Position numbers and translations under genes: made by a program | Notes under the pieces: model-generated | What the model was told of the DNA's origin: nothing | The model's database searches: none | The model's input: the letters and a program-made list of their open reading frames with translations, nothing else | Shown here: one piece after another, positions 37,318-38,375 of the stretch | How positions within the stretch are numbered: the stretch's first letter is position 1 | Layout of the letters: each line of letters opens with the position of its first letter | Assembly (NCBI RefSeq): GCF_000472385.1 | Contig: NZ_AWZU01000028.1 | Span: forward strand, 63,506-101,880 | Length of the DNA: 38,375 nucleotides | Source: Bradyrhizobium sp. ARR65 | Lineage (GTDB): Bacteria; Pseudomonadota; Alphaproteobacteria; Rhizobiales; Xanthobacteraceae | Reading direction: 5' to 3'

Positions 37318-38375
37318 ATGTCCGCAACGGCCGACATAATTATCAAAAATGCGCGTTTGCTGGGCCGCGCCGATGGCGTGGTGGACATTGCGATCTCCGG
37401 CGGCGTCATTCTCGCTGTGAATGAGCGACTTGCCGTCGATGCTCCCGCGATCGTCGACGCCGAGGGCCGTCTGGTCACACCGGCCTATGTCAATCCGCAT
37501 CTGCACCTCTGCAAGGTCTGGACCCTGCCGATGATGTCGGAGGCCGCGCTGGAGGCGTATCAGGGCGCCGGCATGAGCGAGGCGGCAAAGGCGATCGATC
37601 TCGCCGCCGCGGTCAAGGCCAAGTACGACACGTCCTGGATCATTCCGAATGCGCGGCGCGCCATGGCGCTGGCAGCGCTCCACGGCAATCTCCATGTCCG
37701 CGCCTTTGCCGATGTCGACAGCAAGGCGCGGCTGGAGGGTGTGAAAGCGCTGCTCGCGGTCCGCGACGAATTTCGCGGTATCGTCGACATCCAGGTCGTT
37801 GCTTTCGCGCAGGACGGAATCCTGCGCGAGCCGGGCACCGAGGCCTTGATGCGCGAGGCGATGGCGATTGGCGCCGATGTCGTCGGCGGCATCCCCTGGA
37901 TCGAGACGAGTGAGACCGATCAGCGCAAGCACATCGAATTCTGCTTCGATCTCGCTGCCGAGTTCAATGCGGATATCTCGATGCTGCTCGACGATGTCGG
38001 TGATCCTGATATGCGGACCTTGGACATGATGGCGCGAGCGGCGATCCCGCGCGGGTTCGAGGGCCGCGCGCTCGCGCACCATTGTCGTGCGATGGCGCTC
38101 TATCCTGCAACCTATTTCGGCGAACTGACCGCGCTGTTGCGGCAGGCACGGGTCTCGATCGTCAGCGATCCCCATACGGGTCCGCTGCATGCCCGGGTCA
38201 AGGAATTGCTGAATGCGGGCGTCAATGTCTGCCTCGGCCAGGACGACATCTCGGACGCGTACTATCCGTTCGGCAGAAACAACATGCTGGAGGTCGCCTT
38301 CCTGGCCTCGCACCTGCTGTGGATGACCAAACGGCGCGAGATCGAGGCTTTGCACGAGATGATCACGACGCGTGC
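37318..38375 (+). CDS. Amidohydrolase-family deaminase (cytosine deaminase/AtzC-like), 3' end outside the window
   Basis: The first 352 residues of a metal-dependent amidohydrolase; the frame runs off the right edge. It starts at the ATG at 37318 with GGAGG upstream. The first strand motif is VNPHLHLCK (His61, His63), followed by DIQVVAFAQDGIL, GADVVGGIPW, ALAHHCRAM (His254 or His255) and NVCLGQDDISDAYYPFG with the catalytic Asp (309 or 310), aligning with CodA GHDDVFDPWYPLG. The strand-5 segment reads ISMLLDD where CodA has IDVHCDE and AtzC YHIHD, so the His metal ligand is Leu223 and the catalytic Glu position is Asp226. The reaction may therefore differ from deamination. It is divergent from the NIF3-like gene across 92 bases. 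Confidence 0.87.
   Translation, partial: MSATADIIIKNARLLGRADGVVDIAISGGVILAVNERLAVDAPAIVDAEGRLVTPAYVNPHLHLCKVWTLPMMSEAALEAYQGAGMSEAAKAIDLAAAVKAKYDTSWIIPNARRAMALAALHGNLHVRAFADVDSKARLEGVKALLAVRDEFRGIVDIQVVAFAQDGILREPGTEALMREAMAIGADVVGGIPWIETSETDQRKHIEFCFDLAAEFNADISMLLDDVGDPDMRTLDMMARAAIPRGFEGRALAHHCRAMALYPATYFGELTALLRQARVSIVSDPHTGPLHARVKELLNAGVNVCLGQDDISDAYYPFGRNNMLEVAFLASHLLWMTKRREIEALHEMITTR

Overview
The window is about 38.4 kb of high-GC chromosomal DNA that looks like a Bradyrhizobium/Rhodopseudomonas-type alphaproteobacterium (Nitrobacteraceae). This rests on codon and base use, a ROSE-type RNA thermometer ahead of a small heat-shock gene, several families of short interspersed palindromic repeats of the kind common in that group, and the gene content (membrane PQQ glucose dehydrogenase, TadE/TadG-like proteins, many ABC importers). 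No rRNA, tRNA, CRISPR array, transposase or prophage gene was seen.

Layout. (1) 1-5578: amino-sugar use, with a sugar ABC ATPase (cut by the left edge), a VOC protein and nagA on the minus strand, divergent from a BadF-type amino-sugar kinase, murQ and a NagB-II/AgaS-like SIS protein. Together they can take GlcNAc/MurNAc-type sugars to fructose-6-P. (2) 5724-6764: exported metallo-beta-lactamase-fold protein. (3) 6768-10034, minus strand: an apparent sulfur-detoxification operon of molybdenum sulfite oxidase, a persulfide-dioxygenase-like protein with two rhodanese domains, and an AhpD-like protein. (4) 10134-16605: HerA-type ATPase, FAD dehydrogenase plus ThDP enzyme pair, formyltransferase-like protein. 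(5) 16737-19942: three TadE/TadG-like proteins. (6) 20166-21374: cytochrome P450. (7) 21473-28229: a divergent catabolic unit of an arylmalonate-decarboxylase/maleate-isomerase-like protein, a NitT/TauT-type ABC importer, a GntR regulator with an AT-hook-like tail, a racemase-family protein lacking both catalytic cysteines, and a hydantoinase/dihydropyrimidinase. (8) 28418-30805: gcd. (9) 30904-34677: peptide-type ABC importer (binding protein and two permeases, no ATPases here). (10) 34810-36822: broken glycosyltransferase remnant, ROSE element, 25-codon mini-ORF, Hsp20, small hypothetical protein, HU-like protein with a strong terminator. (11) 36902-38375: stand-alone NIF3/CutA-like domain protein and a CodA/AtzC-like amidohydrolase cut by the right edge.

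The strongest candidate for an undescribed pathway is unit 7: importer, regulator, ring-opening amidohydrolase and two atypical Asp/Glu-racemase-superfamily proteins sit in one divergon, and the active-site residues suggest that neither of the latter two is an ordinary two-cysteine racemase. The most clearly readable regulatory element is the ROSE hairpin at 35286-35315. At least four repeat families occupy the gaps, and two of them appear to supply the stop codons of genes in unit 7.
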